Source of the DNA: Rothia uropygialis | Lineage (GTDB): Bacteria; Actinomycetota; Actinomycetes; Actinomycetales; Micrococcaceae | Assembly (NCBI RefSeq): GCF_004137765.1 | Contig: NZ_NOIS01000001.1 | Location: 496,001 to 560,000, forward strand | Length of the DNA: 64,000 bases | Reading direction: 5' to 3' | Part shown: one piece after another, positions 26,081 through 34,364 of the stretch | How positions within the stretch are numbered: position 1 is the first letter of the stretch | Layout: each line of letters starts with the position of its first letter | Position numbers and translations under genes: made by a program | Notes under the pieces: generated by a model | Database searches by the model: none | Seen by the model: only the letters and a program-made list of their open reading frames with translations | Told to the model about the DNA's origin: nothing

Positions 26081-26368
26081 ATGTCCGTCATGACAGATGT
26101 CGCCGAATGCACAGTTTCAAATTGCTCGTTCAATCATGATGGGTGCACTGCTTTTGCGGTGACGATCACGGGCGAACCCCAGGATGCCAGTTGCGGAACC
26201 TTCATCTCCTTGGACGCCGACGGCGGCTTGCCCCGGGCTCAAGCGCATGTCGGAGCTTGCCAGCGGATCGAATGCTTCTTCAACAAGGACCTCATGTGCG
26301 GCGCGGAGTCAGTGAAAGTCGGTTCTGCGACTTCCGGAGCGGACTGCTTGACCTACCGACCGGCTTGA
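26081..26368 (+). CDS. DUF1540 domain protein, cysteine-rich
   Basis: From ATG 26081 (MSVMTDVAECTVSNCSFNHDG) the protein has 95 residues with two DUF1540 units, one starting at ECTVSNCSFN and ending with SCGTF, the other around ACQRIECFFNKDLMCGAESV with C-terminal DCLTY. About eight Cys in CxxxxC spacing suggest a metal-binding or disulfide-linked small protein; function is not known. GAAAGGG is spaced for 26081 rather than 26072 (MAAMSVM). The upstream region 25925-26000 is AT-rich (TATCTTCATATCCTATTC) and promoter-like. It is monocistronic. Confidence 0.85.
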   Translation: MSVMTDVAECTVSNCSFNHDGCTAFAVTITGEPQDASCGTFISLDADGGLPRAQAHVGACQRIECFFNKDLMCGAESVKVGSATSGADCLTYRPA

Positions 26369-26511
26369 TCGGGCGGAGGAGGGTTCCTCGTCCGTGGCGA
26401 GGAGACTGCGGTCCGACAGTCGACTTCGTTGCGGATATTTCGGCGCAGATGGACTGAGGCGATCCTCTCGTTCACAGACCGGCCGAAAAATGGAATAGGC
26501 CGACCCTGTGC

Positions 26512-26554
26512 ATCTGCCCCCGGTTCGCATCATGGATGCGAGGCGGGGGCAGAT
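26512..26554. terminator. Long two-part hairpin between DUF1540 and pgi
   Basis: ATCTGCCCCCG (26512-26522) pairs perfectly with CGGGGGCAGAT (26544-26554), and inside it TCGCATC (26525-26531) pairs with GATGCGA (26535-26541). It lies 22 bases beyond the pgi stop and could stop both converging transcripts, though no T-run is present. Confidence 0.6.
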
Positions 26555-26576
26555 CGCGTGAGGAGTCGCTCGGGCT

Positions 26577-28259
26577 CTACTTGTCTCTGTGGCCGAGGTA
26601 GTACGAGATCAACGATCTCGTTGAGGAATCTTCTTTGGCGACCGCCTCGGGGTCTCCTCCGACGGCAGGGGCAAGATCCTGGGCAAGTTGCTTGCCCAGC
26701 TCGACGCCCCACTGATCGAATGAATCGATTCCCCAGACAATCCCTTCGACAAAAGTGATGTGCTCGTAGAGAGCAATCAGTTGACCCAGAACCGAAGGCG
26801 TCAGCTCTGGTGCCATCACGGACGTCGTGGGCCGGTTGCCCGAGAACACCCGAGCGGAAACGACGGACTCGTCCGTGCCCTCGGCCCGAACTTCCTCCTC
26901 AGTTTTCCCGAAGGCCAGTGCCTTGGTCTGGGCGAAGAAATTGGCAAGAAAAAGCTCATGGACGTCGGTCTCGCCGTCCTTGGTCGGGTGACTCGGATTT
27001 GCGAAGGCGATGAAATCGGCCGGAATCACGCGGGTGCCCTGGTGGATCAGCTGATAGAAAGCGTGCTGGCCATTGGTGCCGGGCTCGCCCCAGAAGATCT
27101 CGCCGGTCTGGGTAGTTACGGGGGATCCGTCCCAGCGAACCGATTTTCCGTTCGATTCCATGGTCAACTGCTGCAGATAAGCTGGGAAGCGGTGAAGGTG
27201 CTGGTCATAGGGGAGAACCGCGTGTGAGGCGGCGCCGAAGAAATTCACATACCAAACGTTGAGCAATCCCATGAGCAACGGGAGGTTCTTCTCCGCTGGC
27301 GCCGAACGGAAATGCTCGTCCATGGCGTGGAAACCGGACAAGAATTCCTCGAACACGTCCGGACCGAGCACCACGGCCAGAGAGGTTCCGATCGCGGAAT
27401 CCACGGAGTAGCGGCCGCCGACCCAATTCCAGAAACCGAACGCGTTCTCCGGGTCGATGCCAAATGCTTCTACCTTGTCCAGGGCAGTGGACACGGCCAC
27501 GAAGTGGCGGGCCACGGCCTCGGTGTCTTCGGCCTCCGACAGCGCACCTGATTCTCGCAGGGTCTCGAGTAGCCAAGCGCGGCACACCCGAGCGTTGGTG
27601 AGGGTTTCCAGGGTGCCGAATGTCTTGGAAGCGACGATGAACAACGTTGTCTCGGGATCCAAATCCGCTATCGTTTCGGCCGCATCCGTGGGATCGATAT
27701 TGGAGATGAACCGAGCGGTCAGGCCGTCCTGTGCATACGTTTTGAGTGCTTCATAAGCCATGACAGGCCCCAGGTCCGAGCCGCCGATGCCGATATTGAC
27801 CACCGTCTCGATGGGGCGACCGGTGATCCCGGTCCATTCACCGGATCGCACGCGATCGGCGAAATCGTAGACCTTGGCGAGAACTTCATGCACGTCCTGG
27901 TCAACGTCCTGTCCATCGACCTCCAGCGTCGGCGCGGCTCCATCGGGGCGGCGCAACGCTGTGTGCAGGACCGCGCGGTCTTCTGTCACGTTGATGTGTT
28001 CGCCGGCAAACATCGCGTCACGACGCTCCTCGACTCCGGCCTGTTCCGCAAGTTTGAGAAGCAACCGGCGGGTTTCGCTCGTCAAGAGGTTTTTGGAGAG
28101 GTCCGCGACGAGATCGCCGGCGGTGAGAGTGAACTCTTCCGCGCGCTGGGGGTCTTGGTCGAACCATTCCCTGAGATCGGGCTCGAGGACCGCATGATGC
28201 CGGGTCAGTTCTTTCCAGGCTTCGGTGGACGTGATGTCGGGAATCTGTGATGCACTCAT
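26577..28259 (-). CDS. pgi: Glucose-6-phosphate isomerase
   Basis: From ATG 28259 ([15 protein letters not shown]) the protein has 560 residues, normal for the long bacterial/eukaryotic PGI. Signature stretches: [52 protein letters not shown] (PGI signature), [19 protein letters not shown] and [14 protein letters not shown] (second PGI signature with the catalytic Lys). It interconverts glucose-6-phosphate and fructose-6-phosphate in glycolysis and gluconeogenesis. AGGAGA is spaced for 28259 rather than 28268. Monocistronic, divergent from the BCCT gene. Confidence 0.97.
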   Translation of the reverse strand: MSASQIPDITSTEAWKELTRHHAVLEPDLREWFDQDPQRAEEFTLTAGDLVADLSKNLLTSETRRLLLKLAEQAGVEERRDAMFAGEHINVTEDRAVLHTALRRPDGAAPTLEVDGQDVDQDVHEVLAKVYDFADRVRSGEWTGITGRPIETVVNIGIGGSDLGPVMAYEALKTYAQDGLTARFISNIDPTDAAETIADLDPETTLFIVASKTFGTLETLTNARVCRAWLLETLRESGALSEAEDTEAVARHFVAVSTALDKVEAFGIDPENAFGFWNWVGGRYSVDSAIGTSLAVVLGPDVFEEFLSGFHAMDEHFRSAPAEKNLPLLMGLLNVWYVNFFGAASHAVLPYDQHLHRFPAYLQQLTMESNGKSVRWDGSPVTTQTGEIFWGEPGTNGQHAFYQLIHQGTRVIPADFIAFANPSHPTKDGETDVHELFLANFFAQTKALAFGKTEEEVRAEGTDESVVSARVFSGNRPTTSVMAPELTPSVLGQLIALYEHITFVEGIVWGIDSFDQWGVELGKQLAQDLAPAVGGDPEAVAKEDSSTRSLISYYLGHRDK

Positions 28260-28518
28260 GCTTTCCATTCTCCTATGCCGGGCCGGGATATTCCATAGGC
28301 TTCCCGTGCCGAACCGAAGGGATCATTGCACACGGCGGGTGTCTCGAATCGACCCAGTTGGTCATCGGTTCAAAAGATTGATTAGGCTATAAATAAGTGT
28401 GCTTGCTTTTGGGCTGCCGCTGCGAAGGAACAAGTGTGACTTTGTAGATACGAGCAGGTGGCGGTCCGCTGCCTGCGCACGACACGCATCACTAAATGAG
28501 GTACAGAACGAGGATTGC

Positions 28519-30321
28519 ATGGCTAACTTCTTGACCAGGAAGCCGGACCTTCGGGTCGGCGGCGTCCCAGATCGCTTGCACGAGAAGATGAAGCGCGGGT
28601 CAATCGACAAAAGAGTCTTTATACCTGCGGCAATCATCATGGCGCTTTTTATTAGCATCACTATGATATTTCCGCATCAGGCCAATGAGTTATTTACTGC
28701 GCTGCAAACGGACGTCATCGGATATTTCGGCTGGTATTACACGGCAATTGTGGCCGTCTTCGTCGTCTTTGCGCTGTATCTCGGTTTCAGTAGGCTCGGC
28801 GACATCAAGCTGGGGCCGGACGACTCCACACCGGACTATTCGTTCACGACGTGGCTGGCCTTCCTGTTCGCGGCAGGTATGGGCATCGGCCTAGTGTTCT
28901 ACGGCGCATCGGAGCCTATTTCTCACTTCATAACGCCTCCTCCGGAAGTAGGGGGATCGCCGGAGCAATTGGCTCAGCAGAGTATGTCTCGCAGTTTCCT
29001 GCACTGGGGTCTGCACCCGTGGGCCATCTACGTGATCGTCGGAATGGCGATTGCCTATTCGGCCCATAGGAAGAAATTGCCGTTGTCCATCAGGTACTCG
29101 CTCAAGCCTCTTCTCGGAGACCGAATCAGTGGCATTTGGGGAGACATCATCGACATCGTGGCCCTCGTCGGGGTGCTGTTCGGCGTCGCGACGTCGATGG
29201 GTCTTGGCGTGATGCAGATTGCGTCAGGTCTTGGCTTCCTGAATATCGACGCCACGAGCAACATGGGCTACACCATGATCATCATCCTTCTCTCGGCGGT
29301 CACTCTGTTCTCGGTAGTCACCGGTCTCGAGAAGGGCATGAAATGGCTTTCGAACGGCAACCTGATTCTGGCGGCGGTGATCGTACTCTTCGTGTTGATC
29401 ATGGGACCCACGATCTTCCTGCTCCGGGAGTTTGTTCAGGCCATCGGCCATTACCTGCAACACGTCATCGAATTGACGTTCTCGACCTTCGCGCTCGACG
29501 GCGCCGAAGGCCAGGAGTTTGCCGGCACCTGGACAACGTTCTACTGGGGCTGGTGGATCTCGTGGTCGGCCTTCGTCGGCATGTTCATCGCCCGTGTTTC
29601 CAGGGGACGCACCGTTCGTGAATTCGTTCTCGCCGTCCTCCTGGTCCCCGCTGCGATGTCCTTCTTCTGGTTCTCCGTGATGGGCGGTACTGCACTGCAT
29701 ACTGAGCTCTTCGGTGACGGTGGACTTGCGAGCCTGGATAGCGAAGGCATCCTGTTCACGATGCTGCAGGACCTGCCGGCCTCCGGTGCGCTGATCATCG
29801 GTTCGGTGATCCTGATTATCGTCTTCTTCGTGACCTCTGCGGATTCGGGCGCGTTGGTGCTGGGTATGATCTCCTCTTCCGGTTCCCCGAACCCGAAGAC
29901 CTGGGTTCGGGTCTTCTGGGTCCTGGTCGCTGGCGGCACCGCGACGGCCCTGCTCTGGGCGGGCGGTGAGAACTCGTTGAACGCCATCCAGACGATTTCG
30001 ATTCTGACGGCGTTGCCGTTCTCGGTGGTCATCGTGTTCATGTGCATCTCGCTGTTCAAGTCACTGCAGGCCGAACACCAGTTGTTCATCCGGGCCCAGC
30101 GGCGCCAAGTCCGGAACGAGATCGCAGACGAAATCTCCGAGAGCGTCAATAGCCAGGTCTCGGCCAACTTCAGCCAGCTCGAGGAGCACTGGAATGACCG
30201 CATGGAAGCTGAGGCAGTGGAAGCCGCGGAAGCTGCGGTTGCCTCTGGTGCGTCTTCGGAATCGACGTCCGGCGCCAAGAAACGCGGCGGCAAAATGCCG
30301 TGGCGCTCCGTGAAGGACTGA
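28519..30321 (+). CDS. BCCT family betaine/choline/carnitine transporter
   Basis: From ATG 28519 (MANFLTRKPDLRVGGVPDRL) the protein has 600 residues and 12 membrane helices. The family core is GWWISWSAFVGMFIARVSRGRTVREF (read in two pieces) and the substrate-box aromatic residues of glycine-betaine carriers are kept in WGWWISW. The helix GMGIGLVFYGASEPISHF is also typical. A cytoplasmic C-terminal tail of about 70 residues (NEIADEISESVNSQVSANFS) is Ala-rich and ends in basic AKKRGGKMPWRSVKD, as in BetP-like osmosensing tails. GAGG precedes the ATG. Probably an osmolyte importer. An AT-rich TATAAAT at 28388-28394 may be its -10 box. Confidence 0.92.
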   Translation: MANFLTRKPDLRVGGVPDRLHEKMKRGSIDKRVFIPAAIIMALFISITMIFPHQANELFTALQTDVIGYFGWYYTAIVAVFVVFALYLGFSRLGDIKLGPDDSTPDYSFTTWLAFLFAAGMGIGLVFYGASEPISHFITPPPEVGGSPEQLAQQSMSRSFLHWGLHPWAIYVIVGMAIAYSAHRKKLPLSIRYSLKPLLGDRISGIWGDIIDIVALVGVLFGVATSMGLGVMQIASGLGFLNIDATSNMGYTMIIILLSAVTLFSVVTGLEKGMKWLSNGNLILAAVIVLFVLIMGPTIFLLREFVQAIGHYLQHVIELTFSTFALDGAEGQEFAGTWTTFYWGWWISWSAFVGMFIARVSRGRTVREFVLAVLLVPAAMSFFWFSVMGGTALHTELFGDGGLASLDSEGILFTMLQDLPASGALIIGSVILIIVFFVTSADSGALVLGMISSSGSPNPKTWVRVFWVLVAGGTATALLWAGGENSLNAIQTISILTALPFSVVIVFMCISLFKSLQAEHQLFIRAQRRQVRNEIADEISESVNSQVSANFSQLEEHWNDRMEAEAVEAAEAAVASGASSESTSGAKKRGGKMPWRSVKD

Positions 30322-30366
30322 AGGCGGCAGACACGCCGTTGAAAACGAGGTCCAAAAAATATTCGC

Positions 30367-30400
30367 AAAAGGCCCGTTCCCTTGGTGGAGCGGGCCTTTT
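30367..30400 (+). terminator. Terminator after the BCCT gene
   Basis: AAAAGGCCCG (30367-30376) pairs with CGGGCCTTTT (30391-30400), a perfect 10-base stem; the T-rich end of the stem itself supplies the U-tract. Confidence 0.8.
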
Positions 30401-30576
30401 GCGTGTCAGAAGCGTTGACAGCATGACAACGGTTACAAACAAGTAACAAATGTGGTTTAGACTTCTTCCAGCGTGTCATGCATCACAGGTTTCCGCTCAC
30501 CAGCGGGGCCTTGGAACGTTACCCACGGAGCATCGCGCGCGCTTATCACATCGATCAATCACTCCTAGGAGGGGAA

Positions 30577-32214
30577 ATGCGATTCTCACGCATTTCAACG
30601 TTCGCGAGCGTTGCGGTGATCTCCGCATTGGCTCTTACCGGCTGCGGCGGGGGATCCTCCGCCGGAAGCGGAAACGCCGACTCGTCCGCTATCATCACGG
30701 CCGACAGCGTCGAACCGCAGAACCCGTTGGTTCCGACCAACACGTCTGAAAATGGCGGCGGTGTCGTCGTGGAGAACATTTTCAACGGCCTCATCTCGTA
30801 CGACGAAGACGGCAAGCCGCAAAACGACCTGGCCGAGTCCATCGATTCGGACGACAACCAGAACTGGACCATCAAGATCAAGAAGGACAAGAAGTTCACC
30901 AACGGCGAGCCGGTCACGGCCCAGAGCTTCGTGGACTCCTGGAATTACGGCGCGGCCGCCAAGAACGCACAGGCAGCTTCGACCTTCTTCAGCCCGATCG
31001 AAGGGTACGACGCTGTATCCGGAGAAGGATCCACAGAAGACAAGATGTCTGGCCTGCAGGTCAAGGACGACAACACGTTCACCGTCAAGCTGAACTCGCC
31101 GCAGTCGGACTTCAATCTCCGCCTCGGCTATGCCGCCTACGTCCCGATGCCCGAATCGGCCTTCAAGGACATGAAGGCCTTCGGCGAGAATCCGGTCGGT
31201 TACGGCCCCTACAAGATGGCCAAGGAAGGGGCCTGGCAGCACAACACCCAGATCGACCTCGTCAAAAACGACGACTATGACGGTCCGGAGAAGCCGAAGA
31301 ACGGCGGAATCACTTTCAAGCTGTACCAGAACCCGGATACTGCCTATCAGGACCTGCTGGCCAATAACTTGGACGTTCTGCAGCAGATTCCGACCTCTGC
31401 CCTGGGCAACTACAAGGACGACCTAGGTGATCGCAGCCTGGATAAGCCGTACGCCGGCAACCAGACGATCGCCATCCCGTACTACCTCAAGAACTGGAGC
31501 GGTGAAGCCGGCAAGCTGCGTCGCCAGGCGCTGTCCATGGCAATCGATCGCGATGAGATCACCAAGGTGATCCTGAACAACACTCGGAAGCCGGCGACGG
31601 ACATGACCGCACCGGTGCTGGAAGGTTACAAGGACAAAATCGAGAATTCGGACAACACCAAGTTCGACAAGGACAAGGCCAAAGAGCTCTGGGACAAAGC
31701 AGAGAAGATGCAGCCTTACGACACGTCCGAGAAATTCACCATCGCCTACAACGCTGATGCCGGCGGACACAAGAAGTGGGTCGACGCGGTAACGAACCAG
31801 ATCAAGAACAACCTGGGCATCGATGCAGAAGGTAAGTCCTACTCAACCTTCAAGGAACTCCGCACTGATGCGACCTCAGGCAAGCTGACCGGAGCCGTGC
31901 GCTCGGGCTGGCTCGGGGATTACCCCTCGCTCTACAACTTCATGGAGCCGACGTACTCCAAGGGCGCCAACTCGAACGACTCAAAATACGACAACCCTGA
32001 GTTCGAGAAGAAGCTGAACGAGGGTCTCGCCGCCACCGACAAGGACGCGGCCAACAAGGCCTTCCGGGACGCCGACTCGATGTTGCTTGGGGACCTTCCC
32101 GCCATCCCGCTGTGGTACTCACAGGCCAACGTCGGTTGGTCGGAGAGTGTTTCCGGCGTCAAGGCGTCCTGGAACGGTACCCCGATGTACTTCAACGTGG
32201 AGAAGTCCTCCTAA
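30577..32214 (+). CDS. Peptide/oligopeptide ABC transporter substrate-binding lipoprotein
   Basis: From ATG 30577 (AGGAGG upstream) the protein has 545 residues: signal peptide with lipobox LTGC (Cys23), then an SBP_bac_5 (OppA/DppA-like) binding domain. Family stretches: NGGGVVVENIFNGLISY, NWTIKIKKDKKFTNGEPVTA, YGPYKMAKEG, LRRQALSMAIDRDEITKV and LPAIPLWYSQANVGWSESVSG. It should capture oligopeptides at the membrane surface and deliver them to the permeases encoded next (32366 and 33285). A perfect hairpin at 32245-32273 separates it from them, so this gene is probably expressed more strongly than the rest. The upstream 30401-30576 region holds GTTACAAACAAGTAAC, a short inverted repeat. Confidence 0.92.
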   Translation: MRFSRISTFASVAVISALALTGCGGGSSAGSGNADSSAIITADSVEPQNPLVPTNTSENGGGVVVENIFNGLISYDEDGKPQNDLAESIDSDDNQNWTIKIKKDKKFTNGEPVTAQSFVDSWNYGAAAKNAQAASTFFSPIEGYDAVSGEGSTEDKMSGLQVKDDNTFTVKLNSPQSDFNLRLGYAAYVPMPESAFKDMKAFGENPVGYGPYKMAKEGAWQHNTQIDLVKNDDYDGPEKPKNGGITFKLYQNPDTAYQDLLANNLDVLQQIPTSALGNYKDDLGDRSLDKPYAGNQTIAIPYYLKNWSGEAGKLRRQALSMAIDRDEITKVILNNTRKPATDMTAPVLEGYKDKIENSDNTKFDKDKAKELWDKAEKMQPYDTSEKFTIAYNADAGGHKKWVDAVTNQIKNNLGIDAEGKSYSTFKELRTDATSGKLTGAVRSGWLGDYPSLYNFMEPTYSKGANSNDSKYDNPEFEKKLNEGLAATDKDAANKAFRDADSMLLGDLPAIPLWYSQANVGWSESVSGVKASWNGTPMYFNVEKSS

Positions 32215-32244
32215 CCTTGCCGGAATCGGCCATATAACTCAGAA

Positions 32245-32273
32245 GATGGAGGGCCGCCGTGCGGCCCTCCATC
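32245..32273 (+). terminator. Attenuator-like hairpin between binding protein and permease genes
   Basis: GATGGAGGGCCGC (32245-32257) and GCGGCCCTCCATC (32261-32273) form a perfect 13-base stem with a three-base CGT loop, 30 bases after the binding-protein stop and 93 before the permease start. No T-run follows. It would protect the upstream mRNA or terminate part of the transcripts. Confidence 0.8.
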
Positions 32274-32365
32274 TCCGCTTGCCTCTGAGGTAGATACTTA
32301 TGAATTCAACCCAATCGAACCATCGACGCGGAGTCGACCTATCAGGCCTGGGGATGATCTAAGCC

Positions 32366-33292
32366 GTGTTGTGGTACCTTTTCAAACGCCTCCTCCAGCT
32401 CGTTCCCGTATTTCTGGGTGCGACGCTGCTGGTCTACTTTTTGGTCTTCATGCTCCCAGGTGACCCGCTCGCCGCTCTCTGCGGCGAAAAGGGCTGCACG
32501 CCCGGCGTCGCCGCGGCACTGACCGAGAAATACCGACTCAACGACCCGTTCCTGGTCCAGTACCTCCATTACCTGGGAGGGCTCTTCACCGGAGACCTGG
32601 GTGTGAACTTCTCGGGCCGCGAGATCGGTTCTATCCTCGAATCTGCATTCCCCGTCACCGCACGCTTGGCCATCGAAGCACTGATCTTCGAGGGAGTCTT
32701 CGGCGTGATCTTCGGTCTGTACGCGGGACTCAAAAAGGGCAAGCTCTTCGACTCGACCGTTCTGGTCATTTCGCTGATCGTCATCGCCATCCCGATTTTC
32801 GTCCTGGCCTTCATGATGCAGTTCTTCGTGGGCGTCCGTTTGGGACTCGCCAAGCCGACAGTCTCGGGTGCCGCAGGGTGGGGAGAACTCATCCTGCCGG
32901 CCGTGGTCCTGGGCCTGGTCTCATTCGCCTATGTCCTCCGTCTGACCAGGACGTCGGTCGCGGAGAACGTCAACGCAGACTACGTGCGCACCGCAACCGC
33001 CAAGGGGCTGAGCCGTGGACGAGTGATCAGGGTCCATGTCCTTCGTAACTCCATGATTCCGGTCGCGACGTTCCTCGGCGCGGATCTCGGAGCGCTGATG
33101 GGCGGTGCCGTGGTCACCGAGGGGATCTTCAATGTGCCCGGAATCGGTTCACAGCTCTACAAAGCACTCACGCTCGGAGATGCCCCCACGGTGGTGTCCA
33201 TCGTTTCGATCATGGTCCTGATCTTCTGCGTGGCCAACCTGTTGGTTGATTTGCTCTACGCCTGGCTCGACCCGAGGATCCGCTATGCATAA
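32366..33292 (+). CDS. Peptide ABC transporter permease (DppB/OppB type)
   Basis: The 308-residue protein begins MLWYLFKRLLQLVPVFLGAT from GTG 32366 and has six membrane helices. The conserved EAA-type loop is in LRLTRTSVAENVNADYVRTA followed by KGLSRGRVIRVHVLRN. It forms one half of the membrane channel for peptides, pairing with the DppC-like subunit. Its stop codon overlaps the next start by eight bases, showing translational coupling. The upstream ribosome binding site is weak (GGGGATGATC, too far), which may also limit expression relative to the binding protein. Confidence 0.92.
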   Translation: MLWYLFKRLLQLVPVFLGATLLVYFLVFMLPGDPLAALCGEKGCTPGVAAALTEKYRLNDPFLVQYLHYLGGLFTGDLGVNFSGREIGSILESAFPVTARLAIEALIFEGVFGVIFGLYAGLKKGKLFDSTVLVISLIVIAIPIFVLAFMMQFFVGVRLGLAKPTVSGAAGWGELILPAVVLGLVSFAYVLRLTRTSVAENVNADYVRTATAKGLSRGRVIRVHVLRNSMIPVATFLGADLGALMGGAVVTEGIFNVPGIGSQLYKALTLGDAPTVVSIVSIMVLIFCVANLLVDLLYAWLDPRIRYA

Positions 33293-34361
33293 ATTTGAAA
33301 GTTCAGAAATCAACGCATCCGAGAACGCAGAAGCCTCAGAAAACATGCGTGAACGGATTCAGCCCGAAGCCGCGGAACATGCGGTCGCGGGCAATCAGAA
33401 AGACCTTGGGGGATCGGCCGTCGCGGTCGAGCACTTCATCGCCGATATCGACGAGACCCCCGTGGTGGCCACGGATTCCTCCGTTACGGACGAAGCTCCG
33501 CTGAGCCTGTGGAAAGACGCCTGGCGTCAGCTCCGCACCAAACCGACCTTCATCTTCTCGGTAATCCTGATCGTTCTGGCAGTTGTGATCGCTTTCTTCC
33601 CGCAACTGTTTTGGACCGAGAACCCTGCCAACGGTCAGTGCCTCCTCGAGAATTCCAACGGCAAAGCCGGGTCGGGTCACATCATGGGCTTCACCGCTCA
33701 AGGGTGCGACGTCTACTCGCGCGTCATCGCAGGCACCCGAGCGTCATTGACCGTCGGTCTCTTCGCGACGCTCGGCGTCGTCGTGATCGGTGGAATCGTC
33801 GGTGCCATCGCCGGATACTTCGGCGGATGGGTTGATGCGGTCCTCGCCCGTTTGGGCGATATCTTCTTCGCGCTGCCATTGATTCTCGGCGCATTGGTCA
33901 TCATGCAGCTTCCGGCATTCCGCGAGAACCGCGGCGTGTGGACGCTGGTCCTGATTCTTGTGCTGCTGGGGTGGCCGCAGGTCGCGCGAATCATGCGTGG
34001 TGCCGTGGTCGAAGTCCGCAATGCGGATTACGTGACCAGCGCACGCTCGCTGGGAGTCTCGTCCTTCGGAATCCTCATGAAGCACATCATCCCCAATGCC
34101 ATGGCCCCGGTCATCGTGATCGCGACCATCTCATTGGGCACGTTCATCGTCGCCGAGTCGACGCTGTCCTATCTTGGTATCGGACTGCCGCCGGAAATCA
34201 TGAGCTGGGGCAACGACATCTCCGATGGAAAGGACGCGTTCCGCTCCAACCCCATGCCCGTGTTCTGGCCTGGTTTGGCCTTGTCCCTCACGGTTCTGAG
34301 CTTCATCATGCTGGGCGATGCCCTGCGTGACGCGCTCGATCCCAAGTCCCGGAAGAAGTGA
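33285..34361 (+). CDS. Peptide ABC transporter permease (DppC/OppC type) with long acidic N-terminus
   Basis: From ATG 33285 the protein has 358 residues. Residues 1 to about 75 are an extra, mostly acidic, Ala/Glu-rich stretch (ENAEASENMRERIQPEAAEH) before the usual DppC start LSLWKDAWRQLRTKP. Six helices follow, with EAA loop GAVVEVRNADYVTSARSLG. The substrate loop holds two Cys (NGQCLLENS and AQGCDVYS). It pairs with the preceding permease. Start 33285 overlaps the upstream stop by eight bases; 33345 (MRERIQP) is an alternative but has no ribosome binding site. The N-terminal extension would be cytoplasmic and could influence assembly with the ATPase. Confidence 0.88.
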   Translation: MHKFESSEINASENAEASENMRERIQPEAAEHAVAGNQKDLGGSAVAVEHFIADIDETPVVATDSSVTDEAPLSLWKDAWRQLRTKPTFIFSVILIVLAVVIAFFPQLFWTENPANGQCLLENSNGKAGSGHIMGFTAQGCDVYSRVIAGTRASLTVGLFATLGVVVIGGIVGAIAGYFGGWVDAVLARLGDIFFALPLILGALVIMQLPAFRENRGVWTLVLILVLLGWPQVARIMRGAVVEVRNADYVTSARSLGVSSFGILMKHIIPNAMAPVIVIATISLGTFIVAESTLSYLGIGLPPEIMSWGNDISDGKDAFRSNPMPVFWPGLALSLTVLSFIMLGDALRDALDPKSRKK

Positions 34362-34364
34362 CCC

